A stretch of 64,000 bases of DNA from Phytophthora sp. 'mugwort'. Its lineage: Eukaryota; Oomycota; Peronosporomycetes; Peronosporales; Peronosporaceae. How positions within the stretch are numbered: position 1 is the stretch's first letter; each line of letters starts with the position of its first letter. Of this stretch, positions 19,785-31,185 are shown one piece after another. The position numbers and the translations under genes were made by a program. The notes beneath the pieces are model-generated. The model was given only the letters and a program-made list of their open reading frames with translations, was not told the origin of the DNA and searched no databases. Where the stretch lies: NCBI GenBank assembly GCA_033558025.1, contig JAUCEF010000007.1:6076001-6140000 (forward strand). Direction: 5' to 3'.

Positions 19785-21230
19785 TGATCCGGTCGAGCGG
19801 CTCGCCGCCCAAGCGGCTGTGATACGACTAGGGAGTGCTGGTGAGCCGAGTCCACCGCCTTCCTCGGGCCTCCGTCTGAGGATGCCGAACCCCTTCGAAG
19901 CCTTCGCGTCGGCAGCCGAAGCCGAGGACTCCGAGACCGACGAAGAGATGAGGACGGTGAGCCCTCGCCACGACACGCAGCGAGTGGCGACCGCGCCAGC
20001 GATCCCGCAATTGCCGCGCTACCAAGGCCCCACGATGAAGGACCGGCTCAACTTCATGGCCGACTACGAGATCTACCTGGCGGCGAACAACACGCAGCAA
20101 TGGGCGGGCGGCCTTGTGATGCCGGTGCGGACGTGCATTGAGGGTAGAACTAAGCGACGGATCGCGCGGTTCGCGTTTGCCTGAGCCCCACAAGTCGTAG
20201 CTGAGCAGCAGTGGGTCAACTACTTCAAGGAAGCCCACTCGCCTAGTCACGTTGCCGATGGGGCTATTGACGAGGCTATGAAATCACTGAGAATGAACAC
20301 CACGCTCCCTGAGCCTGAGAGCCGGATGACCATGCTTCAATCGGACTTCTCGACGAGTTCAACGTGACAGAGCTCGCGTTCGAGAAGGAGCAGCGACGCG
20401 TGGTCACCTACCTGCACAACGCGATGGCCCCACTCGCGTTCCAGAGCATGATCACGACATGGCTGTCACTGGAGGAGAATCAGCGGTATAAGAAAGAAGT
20501 TGTACCATTCTGCGCGTGGGACATGGCCTTGCTGAAAGCCTATATGACGTGGGAGCGTGCTTCCCTAACCTACGGCCTTCTATAAGTAGGACATGCCACT
20601 GGTGGGAACAGCAGCTGCGGGAGCGGCAGTGGACGCGGTGGCCGACCGTCTGGAGGAACAAACCCTCCAGACAATACTGGTGGATGCGATAGTGCACGCG
20701 GGTGGTCCGAGCGGCACTGGTGGTCCGAGTGACAGTGGCGGTTCGAGTGGAACCGGTGGTCGTAATGACCGAGGCGGCGGCAGTACCAGTGGAGCCGCAC
20801 CACCACCCAGCGCCCCAAGCCAAACATTTCCTCCGTTGTTGCACGAACGGCTGGTCCATGTTTGAAGTGGCTCAACAGCCCACCAGGTAAGAAAATGCAA
20901 TCAGCTGAGCTCACATGCCAAAGCCACGCAACTGCTCAAGGAGATTAGGAAGGGCGGCACTCCAGCTAGGACATGCACAAGACGAGCAGCTCCCAGGGGT
21001 CTGACGAAGGCACTGTCGAAGCGTCCGTCGATGGTGTGAGTGTCAAGGCGTTGGTATTGGACTCTGGTGCGGATCCTCGCTCGTAGATCGTAGGACGTTG
21101 GACGCGCTGAGTAGTCAAGGCGTCAAAACTGAAGTGAGCACGATTCCTCCACAGTCGTTGACACCAGTTGGGGAAAGCAGATTTTGGTGACACGCGCCGC
21201 TGTGTTCAAGGAGGTCATGCGGACGAAATC
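19785..21230 (+). pseudogene. Ty3/gypsy-type gag-protease remnant
   Basis: An acidic Pro-rich N-terminus (about 19800-20000) leads into a gag-like helical region: MKDRLNFMADYEIYLAANN, QQWVNYFKEAHSPSHV, MTELAFEKEQRRVVTYLHN and YKKEVVPFCAWDM. A Gly/Ser-rich linker (about 20700-20800) and a retropepsin fragment with VKALVLDSGAD (about 21040) follow, the LDSGAD carrying the catalytic Asp. Stops at about 20182 and frameshifts near 20365 and 20580 break the frame. No reverse transcriptase follows in this orientation, so the element is truncated. Confidence 0.6.
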
Positions 21231-21499
21231 GGCTGGCCCGCTCATGCTGAGGAGCCTGAGTTGCTATGTTGAGTAAGACAACACGACTCGGGATCTTACT
21301 GTGAGCCGCCCGATAATGCAAGTCCTCGGGTACTCCACGCATGTAATGCAGCATGTACACATTATTATGCATTAACTCGGACTGCACTTGCGTTCGAGTT
21401 AATGTGAACGAGTTCGAATTATTGTGAACGAGTCCGAGTTCATCTGAACTCGGACAACGTTTGCGTTCGAGTTAATGTGAACGGGTTCGAGCTCGGACA

Positions 21500-21960
21500 A
21501 CATAGTTCAGATTGCTACAACTTCTGGTAATGTAGGCAGTTTTATGTCGATTGGGCAGTACGGGCGCGCGGCAGCCAGCCTGTTGTGTTCTGTAAATATC
21601 ACCTCCCGCCCGTGTCTTGCTCCTTCTTGCGGACAATTCGCTGGGCGGATGCCCAGCGGCTCCTCGGGTTCCGGTACACAAGTCCACTGGCAAGAGCTTA
21701 CCAACATGTCGCTCTAAGAATTCTCGATTTAACGGCGGAGCTCAGCGCGTGTATCCGTTGGTCGGTACTGCATCAGGTTCCATACGCACTTGTAGTGGCG
21801 CAAATTTGACGGGCGGATCATTCCCGAACTCTAAATGGAAAGGGTCCAGGCACCTAAATAATCGTTCGCAGTCGGGGCTACAGGGCTGCACCCAGTCCAG
21901 CGGAGGCGGCATCTCGTGCGCTTTTCTCCAGCGTCGCAATGACGTCCTCCAAGCTCTCCT
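21500..21960 (-). pseudogene. Ty3/gypsy pol fragment, N-terminal edge of reverse transcriptase
   Basis: On the minus strand, DPPVKFAPLQVRMEPDAV, then after a shift LNREFLERHVGKLL and a Pro-Ser segment, follow the order of the short linker that begins gypsy reverse transcriptase. The catalytic palm is absent. It lies opposite to, and just downstream of, the plus-strand gag-protease remnant, so two insertions are nested or rearranged here. Confidence 0.4.
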
Positions 21961-22830
21961 TCGACATCGGTGGTGTCACAGACCGCGACTCATGTCTCTC
22001 GGCGCCTGCGTCACAGGAAACAGAAGGCGGATCAAGAGCCGCTGCATACAGTCGGCATACGAGACCGAGCGACGTCGGCTCATACCAGTCTATACTGTAG
22101 CTTCCCCATTAGGCCCGGCATTCTCATGTCCGTTGAGCTGCAAGTCTAGTTGCGTGCCGCGTGCACGTACGAGTAACTCAAGTATACTCCACTGCGAAGG
22201 CAACAATGCTGAGTGACGCGATGGATACGATTACTAGAGGCAATTTTGGTGCTGTACAGGCGAAGGCATCACGACGCACCATCAAAAATAAAATTGAGCT
22301 GCGGTAGATGCAGGCCTAGCATTATTATAAGCATGATTATTATCTGCATTGCTTACATTGATACGGTAACGCAGAGCTGTTGAGTCGAGGAAGCTTCAGC
22401 ACTAGGTGGCGTCGAACTCTCCAATGCGCCGCGTCTTCTAACCTGGACTCTAGGGATGTGGTGCCGCAGCAGCAGCATGCTGGTCCTCACTTGCGGGACC
22501 CATCAACGATACCCCAGTGTTGACTTCTCGTTGAACCTCTCGTGGCGGTGTCTCCCCCCCATTAACCACGCCGCACTGTCCCCTTGCTGCTGGCCTCTCG
22601 CCGTGCCGGCTGCGCTGCTCCTGACTCTGACAATGACAAAATTGTGTGTACCACAATTTCGACAGAGTACAAACTTCATGCATTTTGAGCCTGTCCCTAT
22701 TCTAGACAGATAGTGCATTATCAGATCTACCTTATGGCTTTTCTTGTGCGCCGCCATGTGGCATAACCACTCAATGTTTGTATGGGGCGCGCTGCAGCCA
22801 TCCTGGGGCGCGCTGTAAATATCACCTCCC
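21551..22830. repeat. Direct-repeat pair (21,551-21,608 and 22,783-22,830)
   Basis: Both copies share the 17-bp core TGTAAATATCACCTCCC, preceded by a similar GGGC/GCGCGC/GCAGCCA arrangement. Read on the minus strand both encode a GREVIFT..R.AAARP-like peptide. They are about 1.2 kb apart and diverged. They are probably two fragments of one retroelement coding region rather than LTRs. Confidence 0.4.
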
Positions 22831-22849
22831 GACGCGGACCTATTGCAGA

Positions 22850-23965
22850 CCCAAGGATGACTATTGACACGCGGTCTGCGAATGGCAGTCGGAAACGATG
22901 CCTTGGCCGATGCCGATATTGAAGATTATCATTGGTGAGCTTGGACGCGCCACCGTTTTCTTCAGTTTGGATTGATTCAGGGGGTATTGATAATTGCCCC
23001 TGCACCCAGGCTCGCAGGAGTACATTACTTTTGTCACTTATCGAGGCATGTACACCCCGACACGAGTACCCATGGGCGCCAAGGACTTGGTGGCGTATTG
23101 CCAGGCTGCTGTCGGGCAATATTTGGCGACCTGATTGGCAGTGGCCTTTACTGTTGGTTGGACGGCATCCTCGGCTACGCCAAAGATGCCGTTATACGTC
23201 ACGGAAGCCAAGAAGCGGTTCTATTTGCTCCTCGACGAGGACGTTCCGTACCGGCCGCTCAAGCACAAGAGCCACATCACTAAGGTGATGTTCCTCGCCG
23301 CCGTGGCCGTCCGCGATGGGATGGGGCCACTAACACTCGTTCGGAGGGCTCCTTGGAATCTGGCGCTCGTTGAGCAGCTTGCAGCTTAACGGCCAAGCCG
23401 CAACCGTCCTGCAGGCACGGTGGAAACGCATAACGTGTTCGTCACCAAGTCACGTACCGGTCCTTGCTGATCAACGAGGTGACACCTGCGATCTGCGCCA
23501 AAATGCCTGCGCCACCAAGCGGCAATAGGGTAACGATCCAACAGAACAGTGCCCCACCCCACATTTCCCCAAGTGATGCCCAGTTTTGCCAGGCGACACG
23601 GGATGCAGGGAAGGACATCGTCTTGCGCTTTCAGCCCCCCAACAGCCCCGACCTGAACTGCTGTGACCTCGGACTCTTTACTGCGATCCAAGCACGCCAA
23701 CACCGGCAGCAGACTTAGACAATTGACGAGTTGATCACGGCAACGGAGGCTGCATACTGGGAGCTGTCACCCTCTACGGTCAACGCTACCTTCCTGTCTC
23801 TTCAGTGCGCAATGGATTCGTGCATTCAGGCAAGCGGTAGCAACAAGTACCGAATCGCATACATGGCAAAAACTAAACTCGAGCGGGTGGGACGACTTCC
23901 TGTGAGCATCTCATGCTCCGACACACCTGACGCGTTTTTGCATATGATGGCTGATAGATAAAAAG
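22850..23965 (+). pseudogene. Mariner-like DDE transposase remnant
   Basis: Plus-strand fragments resemble the catalytic half of mariner/Tc1-superfamily (DDE_3) transposases. LLDEDVPYRPLKHKSH (about 23225) carries the first catalytic Asp region and is followed by KVMFLAAVAV. QQNSAPPHISPSDAQF (about 23540) corresponds to the QQDNAPxH block, but Asp is replaced by Ser-Ala context. FQPPNSPDLNCCDLGLF (about 23630) is the conserved third block. The tail (LSLQCAMDSCIQASGSNKY) matches the usual C-terminal helices. Several stops (for example 23390 and 23720) inactivate it. No TIRs were identified. Confidence 0.6.
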
Positions 23966-24373
23966 TTCCAATACTAAAACCAAATCAAACTGGCATAGTA
24001 TATTTCAGGAACATCCTCAACAGTGGTACTTTACTATAATTGCGGAACGGAGTGGTAGTAGGTAATAGAACGTTTGTTAACTCTATCGCTTGGAAAAATT
24101 ACAAAATTAAATTTTCATGCAAACTAAAAACGTACATCGCCAACTACCGCGCAGGGTACGTCACATCGCAGGTATTCCCAGCAAAGCCGCAGACGACCTA
24201 GTATTATGCTCACCGGTGCGAGTCCTTGCTTTTGTTGGATCTAGGTCTGGAATTAAAAATGATCTTTTCAGAGTAAAATCCAGAAAAGATCATTTTTGTG
24301 CGATAAAATCCAAAGATATCACTTTATGTGGCGCACAAAATTCCGAGCAGGCTTCACTGCAACAGTCGTCGAC
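23966..24373. other. Spacer upstream of the RMND1-like gene
   Basis: AT-rich DNA with no gene. It includes a perfect 15-bp hairpin about 77-119 bp before the ATG at 24374 and must contain that gene's promoter. Confidence 0.5.
24255..24297. repeat. Perfect 15-bp inverted repeat upstream of the RMND1-like gene
   Basis: AAAAATGATCTTTTC (24255-24269) and its exact reverse complement (24283-24297) flank a 13-nt spacer. A second partial GATAAAATCC/GTAAAATCC echo surrounds the loop. Position suggests either a cis-element or the remnant of a small inverted-repeat insertion. Confidence 0.75.
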
Positions 24374-26033
24374 ATGAGCTTCCGAGGCCGCCGTACCCCA
24401 CCGCAGTCGCAGACCGACGCCGACGCATCCGAGAGCTCGCCGCTGCTCCCTCCCGGCAGCATCTCGCTTAATTACAACTCAGACTCGGCCGTGTACGAAC
24501 GCAAGGAGGAGGAGAAAAATGGCAACGGTTCGCGTCGCTTTTTCGGGGCCAATGGTAACAGCAGCAGCAGCAGCGATAGCGACGAGCACGAGGACTTCAG
24601 CGATCTGGACCGCCAGTTCTCGCCCACCAGCTACCGCCAGCATTCGTCAGATGCCTTCCGCCAGATCCCGCGGGCCAACTGGCATGGACTCGGCACCCAC
24701 AGCAGGTTCAAGCGGGGAGCGCCTAAACCTCTGCCTGCCCCCGGGACTGTGAGCCATACGACGCGACGCTCAAGGATGAGGACCATAAAAAAACAGCTAA
24801 GAGAGCCGCCCAGTGCTCCCAAGCTCCGAGTGTCGGCCTATTGCACGTGCGACCAGCTGCAGCTGTTCAAGCTACTGAAATGGCTTGAGCGAGTCGAAAC
24901 TGGCCAATTACCCGGAGGCGAGCTGCATCCTGACGGGTGGAGACACAAGATGTACATGGGCGCGATACACTCCAGCTGCGCGCCGGCTCCAGATCCTGAG
25001 TCAGTATATAGCGATGTCTAGATGGGGGGGGGGTGATGATTCTAATGGTTGGGCTGCTGTGGTGGGGGTGTAGGGAGGGGGCATCGGTGCCGTACCAACA
25101 GAAAGACGTCTTCTACTTCGCGTGTGTTGATGCTAGTGAAGAGAGAGACGTTAGTACAAAATAATTTGCTGATAATGCGTGTACTTCGATGAATTGCAGG
25201 ACGGGATGTGCGGTCTTCTGGGGATTGACAAGGGCTGAGGAGCAGGCGCATCTGGTCGCGTTAGGGGCGTTCTCGGTGGGGCCGGTAAAGCAGGTCGAGG
25301 TCGAGGACATGGATTACATCTATGGTGACGCAAGTCTCATCTGCAACGACGCGATCACGTTAAGCAGCAACCGAGCGTCCGAGAAATTGGCAGTGTCCTT
25401 CGCAATGGCACAGTCATCAAAGCTGGACGTCTTCGAAGAGCGTGTGGAGGACACTATCCGCGAGACCAAGCACGTGCCACAGAACCTCGCGGCCACAGGC
25501 TCCATTCAGTATTCGCAGAGTGATATCTCGAAGCTTATCGGTCGGTTATTTATCGAGGTAAGCATGGACCATAGCGCTTATCCCCGTCTAGTTGAAACGT
25601 ATTTCACACCTATGTGGTGTCGGCTGTAGCGGAGCGATGTAAATTTGAACTCGGACATGCTGGACGAGCCGGATTTCTTCTGGGAAGACGACGAGTACGA
25701 GCCTTTATACAAGAAGGTGATGAAGTACCTGAGCGTGGATAACCGTGTCCAGATCCTCAACACGCGTCTGGATATCCTGCGTGAGCTGTACGTGGAGCTG
25801 GCCTTTCCGTGTATTTTTCGTTATTGCTACAATTGGGCTGTATCTGATCAAATGTTTGCGTGCTCGATTGACGCAGGCTGGATGTGCTAAGCCAGCAGCT
25901 CGCGCATCAGCACGACACGAAACTGGAAATGATCGTGATTTGGCTCATCGTTGCTGAGGTCGCCGTGCAAGTCGTGTGGAACATTCTCATTAAGGATATC
26001 CTCGGCTTCTTTCCGCACTCAGACACAGACTAG
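24374..26033 (+). CDS. RMND1/Sif2/RMD8-type (DUF155) protein with C-terminal membrane anchor
   Basis: Exons are 24374-25003, 25102-25121, 25200-25557, 25630-25787 and 25877-26033, giving 440 residues. Residues 1-150 are low-complexity, acidic and Ser-rich. The DUF155 domain starts with RVSAYCTCDQLQLFKLLKW. It continues through KDVFYFATGCAVFWGLTRAEE (the family's VFFFxYGxxVFWG block), DYIYGDASLICNDAITLS, ISKLIGRLFIE and YLSVDNRVQILNTRLDIL. The C-terminus, MIVIWLIVAEVAVQVVWNIL, is the usual single membrane helix. Family members act in mitochondria (translation, RMND1) or at other organelle membranes (yeast RMD8/RMD1). The lack of an obvious targeting peptide leaves location open. Exon 2 is only 20 nt and encodes the start of the core block. 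The gene converges with the next one, 170 bp between stops. Confidence 0.85.
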
Positions 26034-26203
26034 ATGCACACTGTGGTTCCCTCCCAGTCAGGCTTCTACGAAAATTAGTCGATCTACGAGTTTGTCAAGC
26101 ATTTGTAGAACGGAAACGAAGCCAAGTAAGGGATGAAATGAATGATGATTACTGCATAGACTTTGATTCGGCCATAAACGTTAGGGAGTTCAATGTATCA
26201 AAT

Positions 26204-27295
26204 TCATTTGGGCGGTAGACCAGTGCTGCGGACTGTTGCTTTGGTGTGCTTTCGCCGCACTTGCTGCATCTGTGCGATAACGCGGCGAGCGCCACGACTG
26301 CGCATACGGCCATTGATCGAGAAGAGCAAATCCTTGTCGTCTTTATCAGATGTCATGCTGGACGTATTCGAAGCTTGACGATGCAGGTCTTTCCGGGCGA
26401 GGTGTCCTCTTGCCAGACGTTGAATCTGCTTGGCAGCACCAGCGCGCTGTCGCTGAGCTTCGTGCGCAAGATCGATCGTCTCCTGCCGTTTCGCCTCTCG
26501 CAGCTCTATGAGCTGCCACTTCGCTTGTCTGCGCAAGAGGAAGCTGCGGAATACGCGCTGGATCTTAATTGCAAACACCTCCTGCTTCTCTCGTCGTCTA
26601 GCTTGCAGTACTTGCTTGGCAACTCGCACTCGTGCACGTGCTCGGCTGACTTGCTGGATGCATAGCGCCGCCCCTGTATCCCGTCGCAATTTCTGCTGCG
26701 CGAGCGAGCGTCGGGTCAGGTATCCGCGCATCCTAGCCTGTAGCTGCACCACGGCGATGCGGAGGATCTCCATCTCGCGTCGTCGCTTTTCCCTCTCGAT
26801 GCGACGCAGCTCTTTCTTCTCCACCAACACGTGCTGCAGCTCGGCATATTTGACGCGCATCTGCGTGGTGCGCACCGCCATCTTCTGCTGCCAGCTCTCG
26901 GCGCGGCGTTTGTTGTTCTCGAGCGACAAGAGACTGTTGTCCGTGTAGTTGCCGGCGATATACTCCTTCGTGAAGCACGCAGGCCGCGAGTGCTTAGGGC
27001 AGCTGAGCGCAACGTCCTTGAAGTCCAAGTAGCGCCCGTAGTCGTAGCCCGACGTGGTGCGGTACAAAGGGTGACCCGACGTGCGCGTCAGGATGTCCAG
27101 CTTAGTCAGCGAGCGGATCTCGCGAACGGCAGGCAAACCGCCGCCGCACAGACGCGGAAGTATCACACGTTCGGCAGCATTGTTGTTGTTCGCAACTACG
27201 GAGCGCGGCGCTGCCGCCAAGCCGTAGCTGTTGAGTGCCAGCATCGTTGCAGCTGTGCTTCGCCACCTAGATACTGGATTGCTTCTATCGAGCAT
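26204..27295 (-). CDS. IQ-motif protein, four calmodulin-binding-type repeats
   Basis: This is a single-exon frame of 363 residues. An upstream GTG extends it by 10 codons, but the ATG at 27295 is preferred. The first 150 residues are basic with no recognised domain. A charged coiled coil (KKELRRIEREKRRREMEIL) leads into four IQ-type helices: VVQLQARMRGYLTRR, LCIQQVSRARARVR, IKIQRVFRSFLLRRQ and AKQIQRLARGHLARK. Each should bind calmodulin or a related EF-hand protein. No motor or other catalytic domain is present. This resembles centrosomal or flagellar IQ proteins, but that is an inference. A good initiator match lies 66-77 bp upstream. Confidence 0.75.
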   Translation of the reverse strand: MLDRSNPVSRWRSTAATMLALNSYGLAAAPRSVVANNNNAAERVILPRLCGGGLPAVREIRSLTKLDILTRTSGHPLYRTTSGYDYGRYLDFKDVALSCPKHSRPACFTKEYIAGNYTDNSLLSLENNKRRAESWQQKMAVRTTQMRVKYAELQHVLVEKKELRRIEREKRRREMEILRIAVVQLQARMRGYLTRRSLAQQKLRRDTGAALCIQQVSRARARVRVAKQVLQARRREKQEVFAIKIQRVFRSFLLRRQAKWQLIELREAKRQETIDLAHEAQRQRAGAAKQIQRLARGHLARKDLHRQASNTSSMTSDKDDKDLLFSINGRMRSRGARRVIAQMQQVRRKHTKATVRSTGLPPK

Positions 27296-27360
27296 GGTGA
27301 GGGACGCTGAGGACGACAAATGCACATCTTATCGGCTTCAACCTAAATAGGTAAACGCAG

Positions 27361-27372
27361 TGCCGAATGAGC
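27361..27372 (-). promoter_or_regulatory. Oomycete initiator (Inr) for the IQ-motif gene
   Basis: On the minus strand GCTCATTCGGCA lies 66-77 bp before the ATG at 27295. It matches the first half of the oomycete initiator consensus GCTCATTYYNCAWTTT closely. A CTGCGTTTACC stretch follows where the flanking promoter region is expected. Confidence 0.45.
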
Positions 27373-27653
27373 TCAATTCCACTAGTTGCCCAAAATTCAA
27401 TTTTGTGCCAATTTGGTTGCTGCCTCTCGTCGAAAAATAGATAAGTACCGTAATCCCCTAGCTATAAGGAAAAATACATGTGCTAATTTTTTTGTCAGTG
27501 GGGTCAAACCGGCTACCGGTATTGTAACCAGTTTGGGCCACAAAATTAACGAGAATAGCTGTTAGTAAAACGTTACAAAGTCGCGAATGACGGTCGCAAG
27601 CTCAATCTATATCTGAGCACTTCGGTGCTCTACTCGAGCAAGAAACGATGCAT

Positions 27654-28057
27654 TGTGAGATGGATACACTGGCATCACTGAGGTGGGTCGTGCGGACACT
27701 GCGTGTGTAAGATACAAGGGTATGACACGGGTCGTACCCCTCGGTTGCTGAGAGAAGACCTCTCTTCTTGCATCTTGCCTCTTGCATTTGTTTGTGTTAG
27801 CACAGGCTGCTGCTGCCGAGATACTGCAAGTCAGTATAGCCTAGTTTGGATACACATCAACCTTGAGACGGAGACGGCAGTGCTGGTGTCGAGTTCACGA
27901 GAGCTCACTTCCAATCCAAGCGCCTCTAGCACAAACCGTCTCCTCTCTTCAAGACCGCGTTCATTTACCTCCGCCAGTGTGATCCTCTCCTCTTAACTAC
28001 TGTCATGAATGCCGTCACGCGCAGCCACCGTCGTCTGTCTGCGGACGCAAACTCTCA
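27654..28057 (+). repeat. 5' LTR of the copia element (404 bp)
   Basis: Starts TGTGAGATGG and ends ACTCTCA, directly after the TGCAT target duplication. It differs from the 3' LTR by scattered substitutions and small indels, for example one fewer base block in the TGCATCTTGCC region near 27770. Confidence 0.9.
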
Positions 28058-28227
28058 GATTACGAGCCAAAACTGACGCTAGCGCCGCTCGAGACCGACA
28101 GCCACGCTCTAAGACAGTTATCTCGCATTGACGCCGTGCACCTGCCTGGGACGCTCTTCGATCTGCGTAGCATTCGCGTGGCACCACACCTTCCGCGGTG
28201 GAAGGTGGTCGTACCGCACGAACTCAG

Positions 28228-28761
28228 ATGTCGAACGGCCAACGCACGAGCGTCCAAGATGATGGCCCAGCAGCAGCTTCTAGGTCCCTCTCAGTTACGC
28301 ATGGTCAAATGGCAGAATCGGAGGCAATACCGGACAAGTTCCCTATCGCTACTGACCCTGGTGAGATCGATGCCGCGGTCGGCTCGGCAACTACTACTAT
28401 GATGCCCTCCGCTGATATGTCACCTCGCCAGGATGCTGCTGCCATCGCGAGTCCGCGAGGCACACTGGCTACGGCGTGTGATACGCTCCGAGCTTGTCGG
28501 TTACTTGCGATGCTCCTGGACCAAGTGGAGGGTCGACACGATATTGCTGTGGATAGTGGGTCACTATCGATAGCTGACATGGCGAATCCAAGCCTTCACG
28601 ATGGCACTGACGATGACGATAAGGATTGCCCTTCGCACGCCAGTATGGGCGCTAGATATGCGACGATCCTTCTGCACGCTCAGCCTCCCAGAACCGAAGT
28701 CGCCCCCAAGCTGCCACGACCAATGAAAGCGACCCTCCGTCGTCGTTCTCCTCATCGGTGA
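28228..28761 (+). pseudogene. Copia gag-like N-terminal ORF
   Basis: From the ATG at 28228 the frame runs 177 codons. It is rich in Ser, Asp and Ala with one helical segment (LATACDTLRACRLLAMLL). I see no zinc knuckle. Its position right after the 5' LTR suggests a gag remnant. Similarity to known gags is not evident by eye. Confidence 0.35.
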
Positions 28762-28927
28762 CTTCAGACCCGAGCAGCCCTGCCAGACGGCCGAGAACAC
28801 GCGACAACGGTGATGCTCGTGAAGCTGTGCCGCTGACGTCGACCAGTGAGCGACTCGTTGCTGAATCCCGACGTATTCTCATGGCTGCTAAGAATCGTGA
28901 TATGCTCGAGCAGAGAAGATCAATGTA

Positions 28928-29870
28928 ATGGAGCTTGGCAGTCACAAGAAGAGCGATGCGTGGAAACAAGAATTGCGGCTGAAGCTGAATGAGTGGGAGC
29001 TGATGGCTTTTCTGGGTGGGGATGTGCAACTCACTCTGTACAGTCGCATGCACTCGAGCTCGTGCACCCCTTGCATTAAGTCGAAAATGCGACACATCGT
29101 CTACAATCGCAACAGTTTGCGGCGCACGACCCCGCTGGCGAAGATTTCGGTGGACGTATGCTCCATTGGTGACCGAACCGCAAATGGTGAAACAATATTC
29201 CTGCTCGTCGTAGATGAATCCACACGGTTATAAATGGGGTTGCGTGCTGAAATCGAAAGATGAGGCTGCTGGACACGTGGAGGCTCTACTGAAGCGACTG
29301 CAAACGAAATTCAGGCAGTGACCAATCGAGTTGCTACACGGTGATCAAGGAGGAGAAATTGTCGTCGATGAACTGGGTGAGTGCTGTCGCAACGAAGGCA
29401 ATTGAGTCGCAGTTCATGAACGTATACTCGCCACACGAGAATGGTATCGTCGAACGAGCAAAGAGATAGTTGTTACTCGTTTCCGCACACTGCTGAGGGC
29501 AGCGATGCTGCCGAGCATCTTGTGGGGAGAAGCCACGCATCACTCTATCTTCACGCTGAACAGAACGCCGTCCCCAATGTTCGGCTACAAGACTCCGTAC
29601 GAGCTTTTGAGCGGTACACCTCCTGGCCTCTCGCTTCTGCGGACATGGGGTTGTATTGTGCAGGTAAGCGTACCGCCTGAAACGCGTCCGACAAAAGCAA
29701 AGCTCGCGCCTCGCACTGAGATGTCACTGTTGCTCGGGTATGGCACTAACACAAAAGGCTACAAGACGATCAGCCTTCGTTCCGGTCGTTTTCACACTTG
29801 CAGACTCGAAAACGCGCTAAGATTTTACGTGCGAGTCCGAATATGTGCTGTACTTACTGGATAACACGTT
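28928..29870 (+). pseudogene. Copia integrase region, broken
   Basis: CTPCIKSKMRHIVYN is the end of the zinc-binding GAG-pre-integrase module. DVCSIGDRTANG and LVVDESTRL cover the first catalytic Asp block. IELLHGDQGGEIVVDELG carries the second Asp in another frame, and the MLPSILWGEATHHSIFTLNR...GYKTPYELL segment is the typical C-terminal integrase tail. Stops near 29233 and frame changes around 29330-29470 break it. Confidence 0.65.
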
Positions 29871-30453
29871 CCTGTATGGAGACCATACGATCGGTACAGA
29901 CCTACCGTTTGTTCACGCTAAGACGAACACGGAGTCCTATACGGTCGCTACTGAAAAAGAGCAACCTCCGGCTGGGGTTTCTGCTAAACCTGCTATAAGG
30001 ACGCCGAAGAAATTCTGCGAGCGGGAGTATTATCAGTGACAATGTGTCCGGAAGCAGCGGTGATCGAGGTGTAGAACTAGTTGCTCGGTCATGAACAGCG
30101 AAGGGCCAATAAACGAAAGCAGTGTGCTTTACCATCCCGCAGTGACACGCACACGGCACCTACTAATGACACAGATGCCACTGTCCCGCAGCTCACACCT
30201 ACAGAGGCATCTGCAGAGGCTCCATCAGCAGCGCCTAGTCATCGCAGGCGCAGACTTAACGAACGTCTGCGAGACTATGTTGTAAAATAACGTACTCGAA
30301 CAAGTGTCGAATGTGGTTGTACCATCCAGTTATAAGGAGGCTGGTGCGGCATCTTTGGTGGTTTTGAGAGGCGAGCAGCCATGCTAGACAATCTGGCGTC
30401 GTTGCGGCGGCACCGCCCTTGAGAGCTAGTCCGCCGAGAAAAAAAATCGACGC

Positions 30454-31180
30454 GTGGTGCCCGTGATCACTTGTCGCTGGGTATACGCGATAAAGCGCGA
30501 CCAACATGGTCACATTTTTAGGCTATTCAAGGCGCGATTGGTCATACATGGTTTCAAGCAAGAGTTTGGTGGCAACTGCCACGAGACTTATGCACCTGTC
30601 GTGACATTCGAGTCAATTCGCGCGGCCGTCTACTATGTTTTGCAGCATGACCGGAACATCCTTCAAATACGACGTCAAAATTGCATTTTACTTGAATTGA
30701 AGAGTTATCTACATGGAGCAGCCCGCAGGAATGGACGGCACCGGCCATGCTATGGTGTGCCGACTGCTTAAGAGCTTGTATGGACGTCACCAGGCTCATC
30801 GCATTTGGAACGATATGGTGAACAGCGCTCTCGCGCAGATTGGATTCGTGCGACTAGACTCTGACTACGGCCTGTACGTTCTCATGGCGGACGCTGGTGA
30901 ACTCTCGATGATCCTGACTGTTTACGTGGACGATTTGCTGTTGCTCGGTCGAACAGCCCGGTGCAGGCGTGTGGCGGCACAGCTGCAAGCACAGTTTGAG
31001 CTAAGCGAGCTCGGAACTGTTCGTTACCTGCTGGGAGTGGAAATTGTAGTGGACCGCCCTCGAAGTCGAGTCACGTTCCCCCAAGGGCAGTACGTGCTCG
31101 ACGTGCTATGCTGTTTCCACATGGAAACTGCTGTACACTTCGCCACTCCGCCGGCAACAGCACCATCGACACCTAGCCGC
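30454..31180 (+). pseudogene. Copia reverse transcriptase, broken
   Basis: TCRWVYAIKRDQHGHIFRLF and ARLVIHGFKQEFG begin the domain. After a frameshift near 30690, KSLYGRHQAHRIWNDMV and the catalytic YVDDLLLLG box (about 30927) are intact. FELSELGTVRYLLGVEI follows. The YVDD Asp pair is preserved although the frame upstream is not. Confidence 0.75.
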
Positions 31181-31185
31181 CGCAG

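Noticed and set aside
26204..27325. Overlapping plus-strand frames (26246-27310) as genes
   Set aside because: They are shadows of the clear minus-strand IQ protein; their composition follows the reverse strand.
29000..29300. Copia integrase ORFs as separate host genes
   Set aside because: They lie between two LTRs with a target duplication and match integrase order.
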